A stretch of DNA of 64,000 nt from Methylonatrum sp040877625 (lineage in GTDB: Bacteria > Pseudomonadota > Gammaproteobacteria > Nitrococcales > Aquisalimonadaceae). Made by a program: the position numbers and the translations under genes. Shown piece by piece: positions 16,341 to 25,429 of the stretch. The stretch spans positions 1-64,000 of the forward strand of contig JBBDNK010000001.1 of NCBI GenBank assembly GCA_040877625.1. Direction: 5' to 3'. How positions within the stretch are numbered: the stretch's first letter is position 1; each line of letters opens with the position of its first letter. The notes under the pieces are model-generated. The model was not told the DNA's origin. It worked only from the letters and a program-made list of their open reading frames with translations, and searched no databases.

Positions 16341-17642
16341 ATGATGAGCAGACGATTTGCAAGCAAGCTCCTGACCGGAGGCATGGCCCTGGGCCTGGGC
16401 CTCGCCTCTTTCAGCACGCAGGCCCAGCAGGGCGAGCCCATCAAGGTCGGCGTGCTGCACTCGCTCTCCGGCACCATGGCCATATCGGAGACCACGCTCA
16501 AGGACACCATGCTCATGCTCATCGCCGAGCAGAACAGCAAGGGCGGTCTGCTCGGCCGGCCGCTGGAAGCCGTGGTTGTGGATCCGGCCTCCGACTGGCC
16601 GCTGTTCGCCGAGCGCGCCCGTGAACTGCTGGAGCAGGAAAAGGTCGCCGCGATCTTCGGCGCCTGGACATCGGTGTCACGCAAGTCCGTGCTGCCGGTG
16701 GTTGAGGAGCTCAACGGCATCCTCTTCTACCCGGTGCAGTACGAGGGCGAGGAATCGTCCCGCAACGTGTTCTACACAGGCGCCGCACCCAACCAGCAAG
16801 CCATTCCCGCCGTCGACTACCTGATGAACGATCTCGGCGTGGAGCGCTGGGTGCTGGCCGGCACCGATTACGTCTACCCGCGTACCACCAACCGTATCCT
16901 CGAGGCCTATCTGAAAGCCAACGGTGTGGCCGACGAGGACATCATGATCAACTACACGCCCTTTGGTCACGCCGACTGGCAAAGCATCGTCTCGGACATC
17001 AAGCGATTTGGTTCCCAGGGCAAAATGACCGCGGTGGTGTCCACCATCAACGGCGACGCGAATGTTCCCTTCTACCGCGAACTGGGCAACCAGGGCGTCT
17101 CTTCCGCGGACATCCCGGTGGTGGCCTTCTCCGTGGGTGAGGAGGAACTCTCCGGCATCGATACCGGGCCGCTGGTCGGCCACATGGCGGCGTGGAATTA
17201 CTTCATGAGCGTCGACACCCCAGAGAACGCGGCCTTTATCGAGAACTGGCATGCGTTCATCGAAGACACGGACCGCGTCACCAACGACCCCATGGAAGCG
17301 CATTACGTCGGCTTCAACATGTGGGTGAAAGCCGTGGAGAAGGCCGGCACCACCGACGTTGACGCGGTCATCGACGCCATGGTCGGCGTCCAGGTGCCCA
17401 ACCTCACCGGCGGTATCGCCGAGATGCTGCCCAATCATCACATCACCAAACCGGTGCTGATCGGGGAAATCCAGGATGACGGCCAGTTCCTCACGGTCTG
17501 GGAAACCGACGATCTGGTGCCCGGCGATGCCTGGTCCAGGTTCCTGGAAGACAGCAAGAACATCGTCGCCGACTGGACCGACCCGATCCGCTGCGGCAAC
17601 TACAACCCCGCAACCGAAACCTGTTCCGGTCAGAACTACTAA
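16341..17642 (+). CDS. urtA: Urea ABC transporter substrate-binding protein
   Basis: A 433-residue periplasmic binding protein of the branched-chain amino acid/amide type, with a Sec signal peptide ending near TQAQQ. Typical UrtA segments are IKVGVLHSLSGTMAISE, SDWPLFAERARELL, LFYPVQYEGEESS, FYTGAAPNQQ and THE-like FGHADWQSIV. It captures urea or short amides for the UrtBCDE importer. The start at 16341 is chosen because a GAGAGAC lies upstream and the signal peptide begins there; the frame is open ten codons further. It lies 46 bases after the carboxylase gene, so uptake and carboxylation are probably one operon. Confidence 0.92.
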   Translation: MMSRRFASKLLTGGMALGLGLASFSTQAQQGEPIKVGVLHSLSGTMAISETTLKDTMLMLIAEQNSKGGLLGRPLEAVVVDPASDWPLFAERARELLEQEKVAAIFGAWTSVSRKSVLPVVEELNGILFYPVQYEGEESSRNVFYTGAAPNQQAIPAVDYLMNDLGVERWVLAGTDYVYPRTTNRILEAYLKANGVADEDIMINYTPFGHADWQSIVSDIKRFGSQGKMTAVVSTINGDANVPFYRELGNQGVSSADIPVVAFSVGEEELSGIDTGPLVGHMAAWNYFMSVDTPENAAFIENWHAFIEDTDRVTNDPMEAHYVGFNMWVKAVEKAGTTDVDAVIDAMVGVQVPNLTGGIAEMLPNHHITKPVLIGEIQDDGQFLTVWETDDLVPGDAWSRFLEDSKNIVADWTDPIRCGNYNPATETCSGQNY

Positions 17643-17735
17643 GGCTGACGTAGCCGTGGCCGGCGGCATTCACCGCTGGCCACGGCTCGACCGGACAACC
17701 CCAATCTCATGCCCGAGGTTCAATCGGTGAACTCC

Positions 17736-19424
17736 ATGGAACGCAAACGCTTTCGGCACCTTCGCTTGTGGGCGCCGATACTGCTGCTCTGGAGCCTGGC
17801 GAGCGTACTGCACGCCCAGGACCAGCAGCCCGACGGCGAGGATGCCGATACGGCGATGATCGAGTCCGCGCCAACCGATGTCGAGCCCGGCACCCTGGCG
17901 GAACTCCTGCCGCTCCTCGCGAAAAGCAACCTCCGGGAACGCGCGCAGCTTGCCGACGCTATCGCAACCGCGGGCCACCCCCGCTCGGCCGCCGTGCTCG
18001 CTGCGCTGCTTAAAGGGCAACTGCACAGTATCCCCGACGATCCTCCCCGGGTGGTCATCGTCAGCGCCGTGGGAAACGATCCCGACGTGGTTGACGCCGC
18101 CACCGGTGAACCCCTGGGGCGCGCCAGCGGCGTCGACAGCAAACGCATCCCCGTCAACAACCTCATGCGCCGGCAGCTTCGTACCCTGATCGCACGAGCC
18201 AGCCTCGATGTGGCGGACCCCGCAGCGCGTGAAGCCGCCGTGCGGGAACTCATGGGCAGCGACATTGATGACGATGTGCGGCGCCTGCTGATGGAACGCG
18301 CGGCGGTGGAAGACAATGCAACCGTCAGGGAGGCACTGGTAACCGCCGTGGCCCTGGCGAAACTGGGCAACGAGGACCCTCTGGTGCGCATTGAGGCAAT
18401 CCGCAACCTGGAGGGCTCGCTGCTCTCGGAGGCGCGCGCGAGCCTGGCCAGAATTGCCGCAAACGACCCGGACCCCTCGGTGCGGAAGGTCGCCGCGAGC
18501 GCGCTGCAATCGGTCCAGGCACGCGTGAATTTCTACCGCTTCCTGGAGAACGTCTTTTTCGGCCTGAGCCTGGGTTCGGTGCTGCTGCTCGCCGCCATCG
18601 GCCTGGCCATTACCTTCGGCGTCATGGGCGTGATCAACATGGCGCACGGCGAGCTCATCATGCTCGGCGCCTACACCACATGGGGCATACAGCAACTGCT
18701 GCCGGGGTACATCGACATCAGCGTGCTGATTGCCATTCCGGCCGCCTTTCTGGTCGCAGGCACTGTCGGCGTCGCCATTGAGCGCGGCGTCATCCGCTTC
18801 CTTTACGGCCGGCCGCTGGAAACACTGCTGGCCACCTTCGGCCTTAGCCTGATCCTGCAGCAGACCGTGCGCAGCCTGTTTTCACCACTCAACCGCTCGG
18901 TGTCCTCGCCGTCGTGGATGAGCGGCTCGCTGCAGATCAACCCGGTACTGTCCATCACCTACAATCGGCTCTACATCCTGATTTTCGGCCTGATGGTATT
19001 CGCGGCCCTGGTAACCGTACTCAAGCGCACGGACATGGGCCTGAAGCTGCGCGCCGTATCCCAGAACCGGACCATGTCCCGGGCCGTAGGCGTGCGTGCC
19101 AGCTGGGTTGACGCACTGACCTTCGGGCTTGGCGCCGGCATTGCCGGGGTCGCCGGGGTGGCCTTGTCCCAGCTCACCAACGTGGGTCCGAACCTGGGCC
19201 AGGCCTACATCATCGACTCGTTCCTGGTGGTGGTATTCGGCGGTGTGGGCAACCTGTGGGGCACGCTGGTCGGCGCCATGGGGCTGGGGATCGTCAACAA
19301 GTTCCTGGAACCCTACGCCGGCGCCGTGCTGGCGAAGATCGTGGTCCTGGTTCTGGTGATCCTGTTCATCCAGAAACGGCCGCGCGGGCTTTTCCCGCAG
19401 AAAGGCCGGGCGGCGGAGGGCTGA
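17736..19424 (+). CDS. urtB: Urea ABC transporter permease, long form
   Basis: A permease of 562 residues. After a signal peptide (MERKRFRHLRLWAPILLLW, cleavage near LHAQD) comes a periplasmic region of about 230 residues with alpha-helical repeats (ERAAVEDNATVREALVTA, NLEGSLLSEARAS). The LivH-type membrane domain with multiple helices begins near residue 270 (LGSVLLLAAIGLAITFGVMG; VINMAHGELIMLGAY). The long N-terminal region is usual for UrtB and absent from LivH. An in-frame ATG nine codons upstream is possible. It follows urtA after 93 bases and is 3 bases from urtC. Confidence 0.9.
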   Translation: MERKRFRHLRLWAPILLLWSLASVLHAQDQQPDGEDADTAMIESAPTDVEPGTLAELLPLLAKSNLRERAQLADAIATAGHPRSAAVLAALLKGQLHSIPDDPPRVVIVSAVGNDPDVVDAATGEPLGRASGVDSKRIPVNNLMRRQLRTLIARASLDVADPAAREAAVRELMGSDIDDDVRRLLMERAAVEDNATVREALVTAVALAKLGNEDPLVRIEAIRNLEGSLLSEARASLARIAANDPDPSVRKVAASALQSVQARVNFYRFLENVFFGLSLGSVLLLAAIGLAITFGVMGVINMAHGELIMLGAYTTWGIQQLLPGYIDISVLIAIPAAFLVAGTVGVAIERGVIRFLYGRPLETLLATFGLSLILQQTVRSLFSPLNRSVSSPSWMSGSLQINPVLSITYNRLYILIFGLMVFAALVTVLKRTDMGLKLRAVSQNRTMSRAVGVRASWVDALTFGLGAGIAGVAGVALSQLTNVGPNLGQAYIIDSFLVVVFGGVGNLWGTLVGAMGLGIVNKFLEPYAGAVLAKIVVLVLVILFIQKRPRGLFPQKGRAAEG

Positions 19425-19427
19425 GCC

Positions 19428-20525
19428 ATGCTAACCCGACGTCTGTTACTGAGCGACCCCGGCGGCATGGTCATCATCGGCCTGTTGCTCGCGCTGGCCA
19501 TCGCCATTCCGGTGTGCAACTTGATGCTGCCGTCGGACTCGATGTTCTATATGTCCACCTACATGGTCACCCTGCTCGGCAAGTTTCTCTGCTTTGCCCT
19601 GCTGGCCCTGGCCGTGGATCTGATCTGGGGTTATTGCGGCATCCTGTCACTGGGCCATGGCGCTTTCTTCGGCCTCGGCGGCTATGTGATGGGCATGTAC
19701 CTGATGCGCCAGATCGGCACCCGCGGTGTGTACGGTCATCCGGAGCTGCCCGACTTCATGGTGTTTCTCAACTGGGATGTCCTGCCCTGGTACTGGCAGG
19801 GCTTTGACATGTTCTGGTTCGCGATGCTCATGGTGCTGCTGGTGCCCGGCGTACTGGCGCTGATTTTCGGCTGGCTGGCGTTTCGCTCGCGAGTCACCGG
19901 CGTGTACTTCGCGATCATCACCCAGGCCCTGACGTACGCACTGATGCTGGCGTTCTTCCGCAATGAAATGGGCTTTGGCGGTAACAACGGGCTGACGGAC
20001 TTCAGAGAAATTATCGGCTTCTCCATCCAGGCGCGGACCACCCGTGTCGGCCTGGCCGTGCTCTCGGCCGTGGTCCTCGCCCTCGCCTACCTTGCCTGCC
20101 GTTTCGTGGTCACCTCCCGGCTGGGCAAGGTCATCATGGCCGTGCGCGACGCCGAGGACCGGACCCGCTTCTCGGGCTACCGGGTAGAACATTACAAGCT
20201 CTGGCTGTTTGTGTTCTCCAGCATGCTCGCGGGTATTGCCGGTGCCCTGTACGTACCGCAGGTGGGGATCATCAACCCCGGCGAGTTCTCGCCGCTGAAC
20301 TCGATCGAGCTGGTGGTCTGGGTTGCCACGGGTGGGCGCGGGACGCTTTACGGCGCCATCACCGGCGCATTCGCGGTCAACTACGCGAAAACATGGTTCA
20401 CCACCGCTTACCCGGAAATCTGGCTGTTCGCCCTCGGCACGCTGTTCGTGCTCGTCACCATCTTTCTGCCCAGGGGCCTGGTGGGGCTGTTCCGGCGCTG
20501 GAAGAAGCAGGAGAGCGGGCAATGA
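19428..20525 (+). CDS. urtC: Urea ABC transporter permease
   Basis: A 365-residue integral membrane protein of the LivM type, the second membrane subunit of the urea importer. Hydrophobic helices begin at about residue 15, and the conserved LivM segments DLIWGYCGILSLGHGAFFG and NGLTDF are present, as is MAVRDAEDRTRFSGY near the cytoplasmic coupling region. Its stop overlaps the urtD start (ATGA), which implies translational coupling with the ATPase subunit. Confidence 0.92.
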   Translation: MLTRRLLLSDPGGMVIIGLLLALAIAIPVCNLMLPSDSMFYMSTYMVTLLGKFLCFALLALAVDLIWGYCGILSLGHGAFFGLGGYVMGMYLMRQIGTRGVYGHPELPDFMVFLNWDVLPWYWQGFDMFWFAMLMVLLVPGVLALIFGWLAFRSRVTGVYFAIITQALTYALMLAFFRNEMGFGGNNGLTDFREIIGFSIQARTTRVGLAVLSAVVLALAYLACRFVVTSRLGKVIMAVRDAEDRTRFSGYRVEHYKLWLFVFSSMLAGIAGALYVPQVGIINPGEFSPLNSIELVVWVATGGRGTLYGAITGAFAVNYAKTWFTTAYPEIWLFALGTLFVLVTIFLPRGLVGLFRRWKKQESGQ

Positions 20526-21361
20526 GAGCTATCCTTGACGAAACCCGTGAGCTCATGCGGCGTGACCGTGTCTTCGATTTCATGCTACCGCGGCCGGATT
20601 TCTCCCGCCCCATCGATACCCGGCACGGCCCAATCCTCTACGTAGAGGACGTTACCGTCAGCTTCGACGGCTTTCGTGCGCTGGACGGGCTCACCCTGTA
20701 CATCGACGACGGCGAGCTGCGCTGCATCATCGGGCCCAACGGTGCGGGCAAGACCACGATGATGGACGTGATCACCGGCCGCACCAGACCCGACAGCGGC
20801 ACCGTGCATTTCGGCCAGCGGATCGACCTTCTACGCCTGGACGAACCGGAAATCGCCCAGGGCGGTATCGGCCGCAAGTTCCAGAAACCGACAGTCTTCG
20901 AGCAGCACACCGTATTCGAGAACCTTGAGCTCGCCATGGCCTGTAACAAGCGGGTATGGCCAACCCTGTTCCACCGGCTGTCGGCGGCGGAGCGACTGCA
21001 AATCGACGAAGTCATGGAGCTGATCCGTCTCAGCGCGCACCGGGAGCGCTGCGCCGGCCTGCTCTCCCACGGCCAGAAGCAATGGCTGGAAATCGGCATG
21101 CTGCTGATGCAAAACCCGCGCGTTCTGCTGGTCGACGAGCCTGCCGCGGGCATGACCGGTGAGGAAACCGAGCGCACCGCGGAACTCCTCACCTCCCTGG
21201 CCGGGCGGCATTCCGTGGTCGTGGTTGAACACGACATGGCCTTCGTGCGCTCCATTGCCCGCAAGGTCACCGTGCTGCACCAGGGCTCGGTACTGGCCGA
21301 GGGCACCATGGATCAGATTCAGAGCGATCCGCGGGTTATTGACGTCTATCTGGGAGAATGA
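20522..21361 (+). CDS. urtD: Urea ABC transporter ATP-binding protein
   Basis: A 279-residue ATPase of the LivG type. Walker A is GPNGAGKTT, the family segment GIGRKFQKPTVFEQHTVFEN follows, and Walker B is VLLVDEPAAGMT. The signature region reads LSHGQKQWLEIGMLL. An N-terminal extension of about 40 residues before the first strand is common in UrtD. The start at 20522 overlaps the urtC stop; the longer open frame upstream is antiparallel to no signal and lies inside urtC. The stop overlaps the urtE start. Confidence 0.92.
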   Translation: MRAILDETRELMRRDRVFDFMLPRPDFSRPIDTRHGPILYVEDVTVSFDGFRALDGLTLYIDDGELRCIIGPNGAGKTTMMDVITGRTRPDSGTVHFGQRIDLLRLDEPEIAQGGIGRKFQKPTVFEQHTVFENLELAMACNKRVWPTLFHRLSAAERLQIDEVMELIRLSAHRERCAGLLSHGQKQWLEIGMLLMQNPRVLLVDEPAAGMTGEETERTAELLTSLAGRHSVVVVEHDMAFVRSIARKVTVLHQGSVLAEGTMDQIQSDPRVIDVYLGE

Positions 21362-22059
21362 GCATGCTGCGGGTTGAATCCCTTGATCAGTACTACGGCG
21401 GCAGCCACACATTGAGAGACGTCGATCTTGACCTTCCAGCCGGGCGCTGCAGTTGCCTGATGGGCCGCAACGGTGTTGGCAAAACCACCCTGCTCCGCTG
21501 CATCATGGGCATCCTCCCCGTTCGGGGAGGTCAGATTCGTTTCAGGGACAACACCATCACCCGGCATTCCACCGAGGCCCGCGCACGCGCCGGTATCGGT
21601 TATGTACCGCAGGGGCGGGAAATCTTCCCGCTGCTTTCCGTTGAAGAGAATCTGCGGATCTCCCTGGGCGCACGTCGAGACCGGATAAGGCGCGTGCCGG
21701 AGCATATCTACACACTGTTTCCGGTACTGAAGGAGATGCGTCATCGCCGGGGCGGCGATCTCTCCGGCGGCCAACAACAGCAGCTCGCCATCGGCCGCGC
21801 CCTGGTGCTGGACCCCAAGCTGCTGATCCTGGATGAACCGACCGAAGGTATACAGCCCAATATCGTGCGCCAGATCGGCGACGTCGTGAAACGTCTCAAC
21901 ACCGAACTCGGCCTGACGGTGCTGCTGGTTGAACAGAAACTGCCCTTCGCCCGCCGGGTCGCGGACCATTTTCTGATCATGGAAAAGGGCAGCATCGTCG
22001 CCAACGGCGCCATCGGAGAACTCAGCGATACCCTGGTTCAGAAGCATTTGAGCGTGTGA
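21358..22059 (+). CDS. urtE: Urea ABC transporter ATP-binding protein
   Basis: A 233-residue LivF-type ATPase, the second nucleotide-binding subunit. Walker A is GRNGVGKTT, the signature is LSGGQQQQLAIGRAL, and Walker B is LLILDEPTEGIQPN, the last being typical of UrtE. The first ATG overlaps the urtD stop; a second ATG two codons later is also possible. It is the last gene of the operon. The next 200 bases hold a truncated palindromic element and no T-rich terminator was seen. Confidence 0.92.
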   Translation: MSMLRVESLDQYYGGSHTLRDVDLDLPAGRCSCLMGRNGVGKTTLLRCIMGILPVRGGQIRFRDNTITRHSTEARARAGIGYVPQGREIFPLLSVEENLRISLGARRDRIRRVPEHIYTLFPVLKEMRHRRGGDLSGGQQQQLAIGRALVLDPKLLILDEPTEGIQPNIVRQIGDVVKRLNTELGLTVLLVEQKLPFARRVADHFLIMEKGSIVANGAIGELSDTLVQKHLSV

Positions 22060-22082
22060 TCGATACCGCCCTGTCCAGTGAA

Positions 22083-22123
22083 GGAGCCTCTGAAATAGTC
22101 CCATGGGGCTCTGCGGAGCCATC
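22083..22123. repeat. Palindromic element family 1, partial copy after urtE
   Basis: GGAGCCTCTGAAATAGTCCC then ATGGGGCTCTGCGGAGCCATC. The second part equals the inner right end of the full element at 60410-60672 (read in reverse), including GCTCTGCGGAGCCATC without mismatch. Only one end is clear. The remaining sequence to 22260 holds a weak inverted pair (CCATCGGCCAA near 22119 and TTGGCCGATG near 22213) and no gene. Confidence 0.7.
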
Positions 22124-22260
22124 GGCCAACGCCATCGGATCTGATTGCAAAAATGTCGATCCAATCACACAATGCCATATACCCCATTCGGGTAATGACG
22201 GCCATCGTGATTTTGGCCGATGCATCTGCAGTCGCATTGCTCCAGGAATGACGCACGTGA

Positions 22261-23910
22261 ATGAATAACCGGATCCGACGTCTGATGCATCCGACGGACT
22301 ATCGCTACCGGGCGCTCTGGTATGCGATTGCCGTCGGGGTTCTGTATCTGGTGATTTCCATAGCCTGGATCACCTTCTCTGACGAACTCCTGCACTCCCG
22401 ATTTCCCGTCGATCCCCGTGCCCTCTATCTTTCCAAGCTGAAGGGATGGGGATTCGTTACCGTCATGACATTTTTGATCGGCGGCCTGGTCTACACCCTG
22501 CTCAATCGTATCGCCCGGCTGCGAATCGCCATGGATCAATCGCGACGAGACGTGGTGACCGGCACCGGGAACCGGCTGGTACTGGTTGACGCACTGCAGC
22601 GTGCCATCGCGGAAAGCGCGCGGACGGGGCAGGACTTCGCGGTCATTTTCGTGGATGTCCGGAAACTCAACCGCATCAACCGCTCGCTGGGCCGCGCCGC
22701 CGGTGACGAGGTACTGCGCGAAATTGCCAGGCAGATCCGCGCCGGCATCAGACCCAGGGATGTGTTAACGCGCCTCGACAGCGACAAGTTCGCGGTGATC
22801 ATGCCACCGCAGACCGATCCCGCATTCGCATACGGTGTCACCATTGCCCTTTCCCGAGCTTTTGAGAAGCCGGTGAACGTCTCGGGTGTCGATGTTCCCG
22901 TGCAGTTGGCCATCGGTCTGGTCGCCGGACCAGCCGACGACACAACCGAGGATCGGTTGCTGGACACCGCGGAAATGGCGCTTGCCCAGGCCAAGGAGTC
23001 CGGGGTCCCGGCAATGATCCGCACCGACGAGCCCATCACCATGAACGGCGATACGCTGCAGATGGAGGCGGAACTGCGCGCCGCCGCCGACGGCGGCCAG
23101 CTGGTCATCCATCTACAGCCGCAGTACGACATCGGCAGCGGGGCATTGGTGGGAGCTGAAGCCCTGGTTCGCTGGCAGCATCCGGCGCGTGGTCTGGTAC
23201 TGCCCGGTGAATTCATTCCGCTCGCCGAATCCGCCGGCTTCATCTCCGACATCACCCGATCCGTCATCGAGCAGGTCTGTGCACTTTGCGGAGAATGGCA
23301 TGGCAGGAACGTTCCCAGAATTCCGGTCTCGGTCAATCTCTCGGTACAGGACCTCTCATCCTGGCAAACCGTGACAATCATCAGGAACGCTCTGCGCTCA
23401 GCCAGCCTTCCAGCTGACTGGCTGAGCGCGGAAATAACCGAATCCGGCCTTATGGAGAACCCCGACATTGCCTTAAGGCTGCTCGACGACATGCGCTCCC
23501 TGGGCATGACGATTGCCATTGACGATTTCGGCACCGGTTATTCGTCCCTGATCTATCTAAGCCGATTCCGCGTCGACTACCTCAAGGTGGACCGCAGTTT
23601 TGTGACTGGCGTCGGTCAGAGTCAACGCGATATTGCTCTGCTGCGCGCCATAAATGACATGGCGCACGCAATGGAAGTACGCACGCTGGCGGAAGGCGTT
23701 GAGACGCGCGCGGATCTTGAACTGGTACAAGGCCTGCGGTTTGACGCGATTCAGGGATTTCTTGTCGGCCGCCCCTTGCCAGCGGAAGAATTTTTCGCCC
23801 GCCATTTTAACGTCGACAGCGGGACCTGGAAGAAAATGCGCAGAATCAGCCATCCGCAAACCGCGGCCGAGGCCGAAAATGCGGGCATCGAACACCCCGG
23901 ACGCGCATGA
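22261..23910 (+). CDS. Membrane GGDEF/EAL protein, probable c-di-GMP phosphodiesterase
   Basis: A 549-residue inner-membrane protein with two transmembrane helices (about 18-40 and 62-82), a GGDEF domain (about 90-255) and an EAL domain (about 265-520). The GGDEF active-site motif is degenerate (LDSDKF at 172-177), so cyclase activity is unlikely. The EAL domain keeps EAL itself (300-302, GAEALVRW), SVNLSVQDL, DDFGTGYSSL, KVDRSF and LAEGVET, which are the metal-binding and catalytic segments. It therefore probably degrades c-di-GMP, with the GGDEF part regulatory. No periplasmic sensor domain beyond a short loop is present. The ribosome-binding site is weak (AGGA 14 bases upstream). Confidence 0.87.
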   Translation: MNNRIRRLMHPTDYRYRALWYAIAVGVLYLVISIAWITFSDELLHSRFPVDPRALYLSKLKGWGFVTVMTFLIGGLVYTLLNRIARLRIAMDQSRRDVVTGTGNRLVLVDALQRAIAESARTGQDFAVIFVDVRKLNRINRSLGRAAGDEVLREIARQIRAGIRPRDVLTRLDSDKFAVIMPPQTDPAFAYGVTIALSRAFEKPVNVSGVDVPVQLAIGLVAGPADDTTEDRLLDTAEMALAQAKESGVPAMIRTDEPITMNGDTLQMEAELRAAADGGQLVIHLQPQYDIGSGALVGAEALVRWQHPARGLVLPGEFIPLAESAGFISDITRSVIEQVCALCGEWHGRNVPRIPVSVNLSVQDLSSWQTVTIIRNALRSASLPADWLSAEITESGLMENPDIALRLLDDMRSLGMTIAIDDFGTGYSSLIYLSRFRVDYLKVDRSFVTGVGQSQRDIALLRAINDMAHAMEVRTLAEGVETRADLELVQGLRFDAIQGFLVGRPLPAEEFFARHFNVDSGTWKKMRRISHPQTAAEAENAGIEHPGRA

Positions 23911-24004
23911 GCAACGGTTGTACTTCAACGGCAAGGTCGGCATCCTCCATGGCTGTGTTTAACCAGGCGGCCCATCGGGCCGTCAAGAAAGAAATACAAG
24001 GCTC

Positions 24005-24523
24005 ATGGAACCTCAAAGCATCCTGCTCGCTTTTATCTTCGGTGCGGGTATCTGGCTCGTACTCGGCTTCCGGCGCAAACGACGGGACGCAAGCCGCGGC
24101 GGCCCACCGCCTTCAACGAGCCCGGCTGAAACCGAGGACCGCGGTACAATGCCGCGTATCGGCAAACCCGGCACGTTGACCGCCGATCAGGTCAAGGAAC
24201 TTCGGCGCAACGACTTCACCTTCGACAAGGGCTGGAGCAAGGAAGAAGCCGCACTGATACTCGACACACTGGCTTATCTTCGCGCGGTTTGCCGGCATGC
24301 CGCCGGAGGTGCCGACGCGCCGCTGGAAGTCCAGAACGAACTACTCAGCTTCATCCTGATCCGCCAGGACCTGCGTGACTATCTGCGCGAATGGGGCGCC
24401 GCGCGCCGTGCCGACCGGAAGCAGGCCTATATCGAGGCCGACGACAACGACCTTCCGGAATGCCCCGAGTTCGTCGAGATCACCACCGAAGCCCGGCGTC
24501 TCCTCGACATCCAGGTGAACTGA
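24005..24523 (+). CDS. Hypothetical protein with N-terminal membrane anchor
   Basis: A 172-residue protein with one N-terminal transmembrane helix (ILLAFIFGAGIWLVLGF), a basic stop-transfer segment (RRKRRD), a Pro/Ser/Thr-rich linker and an alpha-helical, acidic cytoplasmic domain (FTFDKGWSKEEAALILDTL; NELLSFILIRQDLRDYL). I do not recognise the family. An AAGG lies just before the ATG. It follows the GGDEF/EAL gene by 94 bases on the same strand, so co-transcription is possible. Confidence 0.65.
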   Translation: MEPQSILLAFIFGAGIWLVLGFRRKRRDASRGGPPPSTSPAETEDRGTMPRIGKPGTLTADQVKELRRNDFTFDKGWSKEEAALILDTLAYLRAVCRHAAGGADAPLEVQNELLSFILIRQDLRDYLREWGAARRADRKQAYIEADDNDLPECPEFVEITTEARRLLDIQVN

Positions 24524-25007
24524 CTCCACCGCCACACGGCCTTGCGCCGCTGTAACACGCGGCGGACAACGGCGCGTATTTACGTTCCTTTTGTCCTTGG
24601 CAAAATCTCGTTGATACTTCTTCAACCGCAACGCGCCCCGGCTACTCGCGGAAACCGCGGAGAGTTCGCTCTCCCTGGGTGATCTGCTTCGGCGCATTGA
24701 TCACGCTGTACATCGCTCCCCCGCACGCACGCCGGGAACCCGCTCCGGACGGCTCCTGGCAAAGCTGGCGCCAGACAGTGTCAAACCGCGATTCCCGCCA
24801 TCTCGGTGCGGTTTTTCTACTCAACGGCCTGGCGACGGCGGTTCCGGCAACCCTGGCCCATTCGCAGGAACAACGCCGCCGGCGCAGCCCGGCTTCGGTG
24901 GTGATAGCGACGAGGAAAAACATTTTTTCCTCAACGGAACTAATGATCACGCATTTTCCTGTATGATGCATCGCAACAATCCCGAATAGATTAAAGGAGA
25001 GCCAGAC
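24524..25007. other. Gene-free interval before the 81-residue protein gene
   Basis: No convincing gene. Open frames on both strands (24679-24966 plus, 24642-24971 minus) overlap each other and lack ribosome-binding sites or recognisable protein features. A hairpin GAGGAAAAA / TTTTTCCTC (24912-24932) looks like a terminator or insulator. It is followed by a TATGAT -10-like hexamer (24962-24967) about 40 bases before the next ATG, which makes this a likely promoter region; the -35 is weak. Confidence 0.4.
24912..24932. terminator. Short A/T-tract hairpin
   Basis: GAGGAAAAA pairs with TTTTTCCTC across a three-base loop; the 3' arm supplies the T-run on the plus strand and the 5' arm supplies it on the minus strand. 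It sits upstream of the promoter of the 81-residue protein gene and would block read-through from upstream. Confidence 0.4.
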
Positions 25008-25253
25008 ATGAATTCTGAACTCCGTATGCAGTTTGACGATGCAGACCAGGCAAAGAACCTCGCCAACCAGATCAACAGCTACGCTGATATGGACAGCCTT
25101 AAAGCGCGTGTTGAAGGGACGGAACTCGTTCTGACCCCGCCCAACCCGCTGGTGATGGATCTGATCAACGGCCTGGTATCAGCCGTGCAATGGGTGCGCA
25201 CCCTGCTGCAGCGCGATGACAACGGCAGCGACGTCACCGAGGCGCGCGCCTGA
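25008..25253 (+). CDS. Small hypothetical protein (81 aa)
   Basis: An acidic small protein beginning MNSELRMQFDDADQAK. It appears to hold a beta strand, a helix, a beta hairpin (RVEGTELVLTPPN) and a helix (LVMDLINGLVSAVQWVRTLL), a compact alpha/beta arrangement. I do not recognise the family. A good ribosome-binding site (AAAGGAGAG) and its own promoter-like sequence make it a real gene with fair confidence. It has no signal peptide and is flanked by hairpins on both sides, so it is probably a single-gene unit. Confidence 0.65.
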   Translation: MNSELRMQFDDADQAKNLANQINSYADMDSLKARVEGTELVLTPPNPLVMDLINGLVSAVQWVRTLLQRDDNGSDVTEARA

Positions 25254-25275
25254 ACCGTCCTGTCTTCGGGGCCAT

Positions 25276-25310
25276 CCGGTCAGTAAGAGCGATGCTGTTT
25301 CACTGACCGG
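25276..25310 (+). terminator. Hairpin after the 81-residue protein gene
   Basis: CCGGTCAGT pairs with ACTGACCGG (nine pairs, 17-base loop), 23 bases after the stop. The following sequence is not T-rich, so it may be a transcript-stabilising hairpin. Confidence 0.35.
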
Positions 25311-25361
25311 GGATCCGACTCTCACCGACCCAGTTTGGTCACCACGGGGCTACCCTTCTCC

Positions 25362-25388
25362 TCAAGGGTCCCGTTTTGTAGTCAGCCT
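25362..25388 (+). terminator. Hairpin plus T-run upstream of pckA
   Basis: ACCCTT pairs with AAGGGT across CTCCTC, followed by CCCGTTTTG. It resembles a weak intrinsic terminator ending the upstream transcript. Just after it, TGTAGTC/GACTACA forms another short inverted pair (25377-25399) about 30 bases before the pckA start. Confidence 0.4.
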
Positions 25389-25429
25389 GATAGACTACAT
25401 CTTCATTACACGGTGGGAGGAGACTTACG

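Noticed and set aside
22022..22260. Small frames inside the repeat remnant after urtE
   Set aside because: They run through the palindromic element and have no protein-like composition or ribosome-binding site.
24642..24971. Open frames on both strands before the 81-residue protein gene
   Set aside because: They overlap each other, lack ribosome-binding sites and cover a hairpin and promoter-like sequence.
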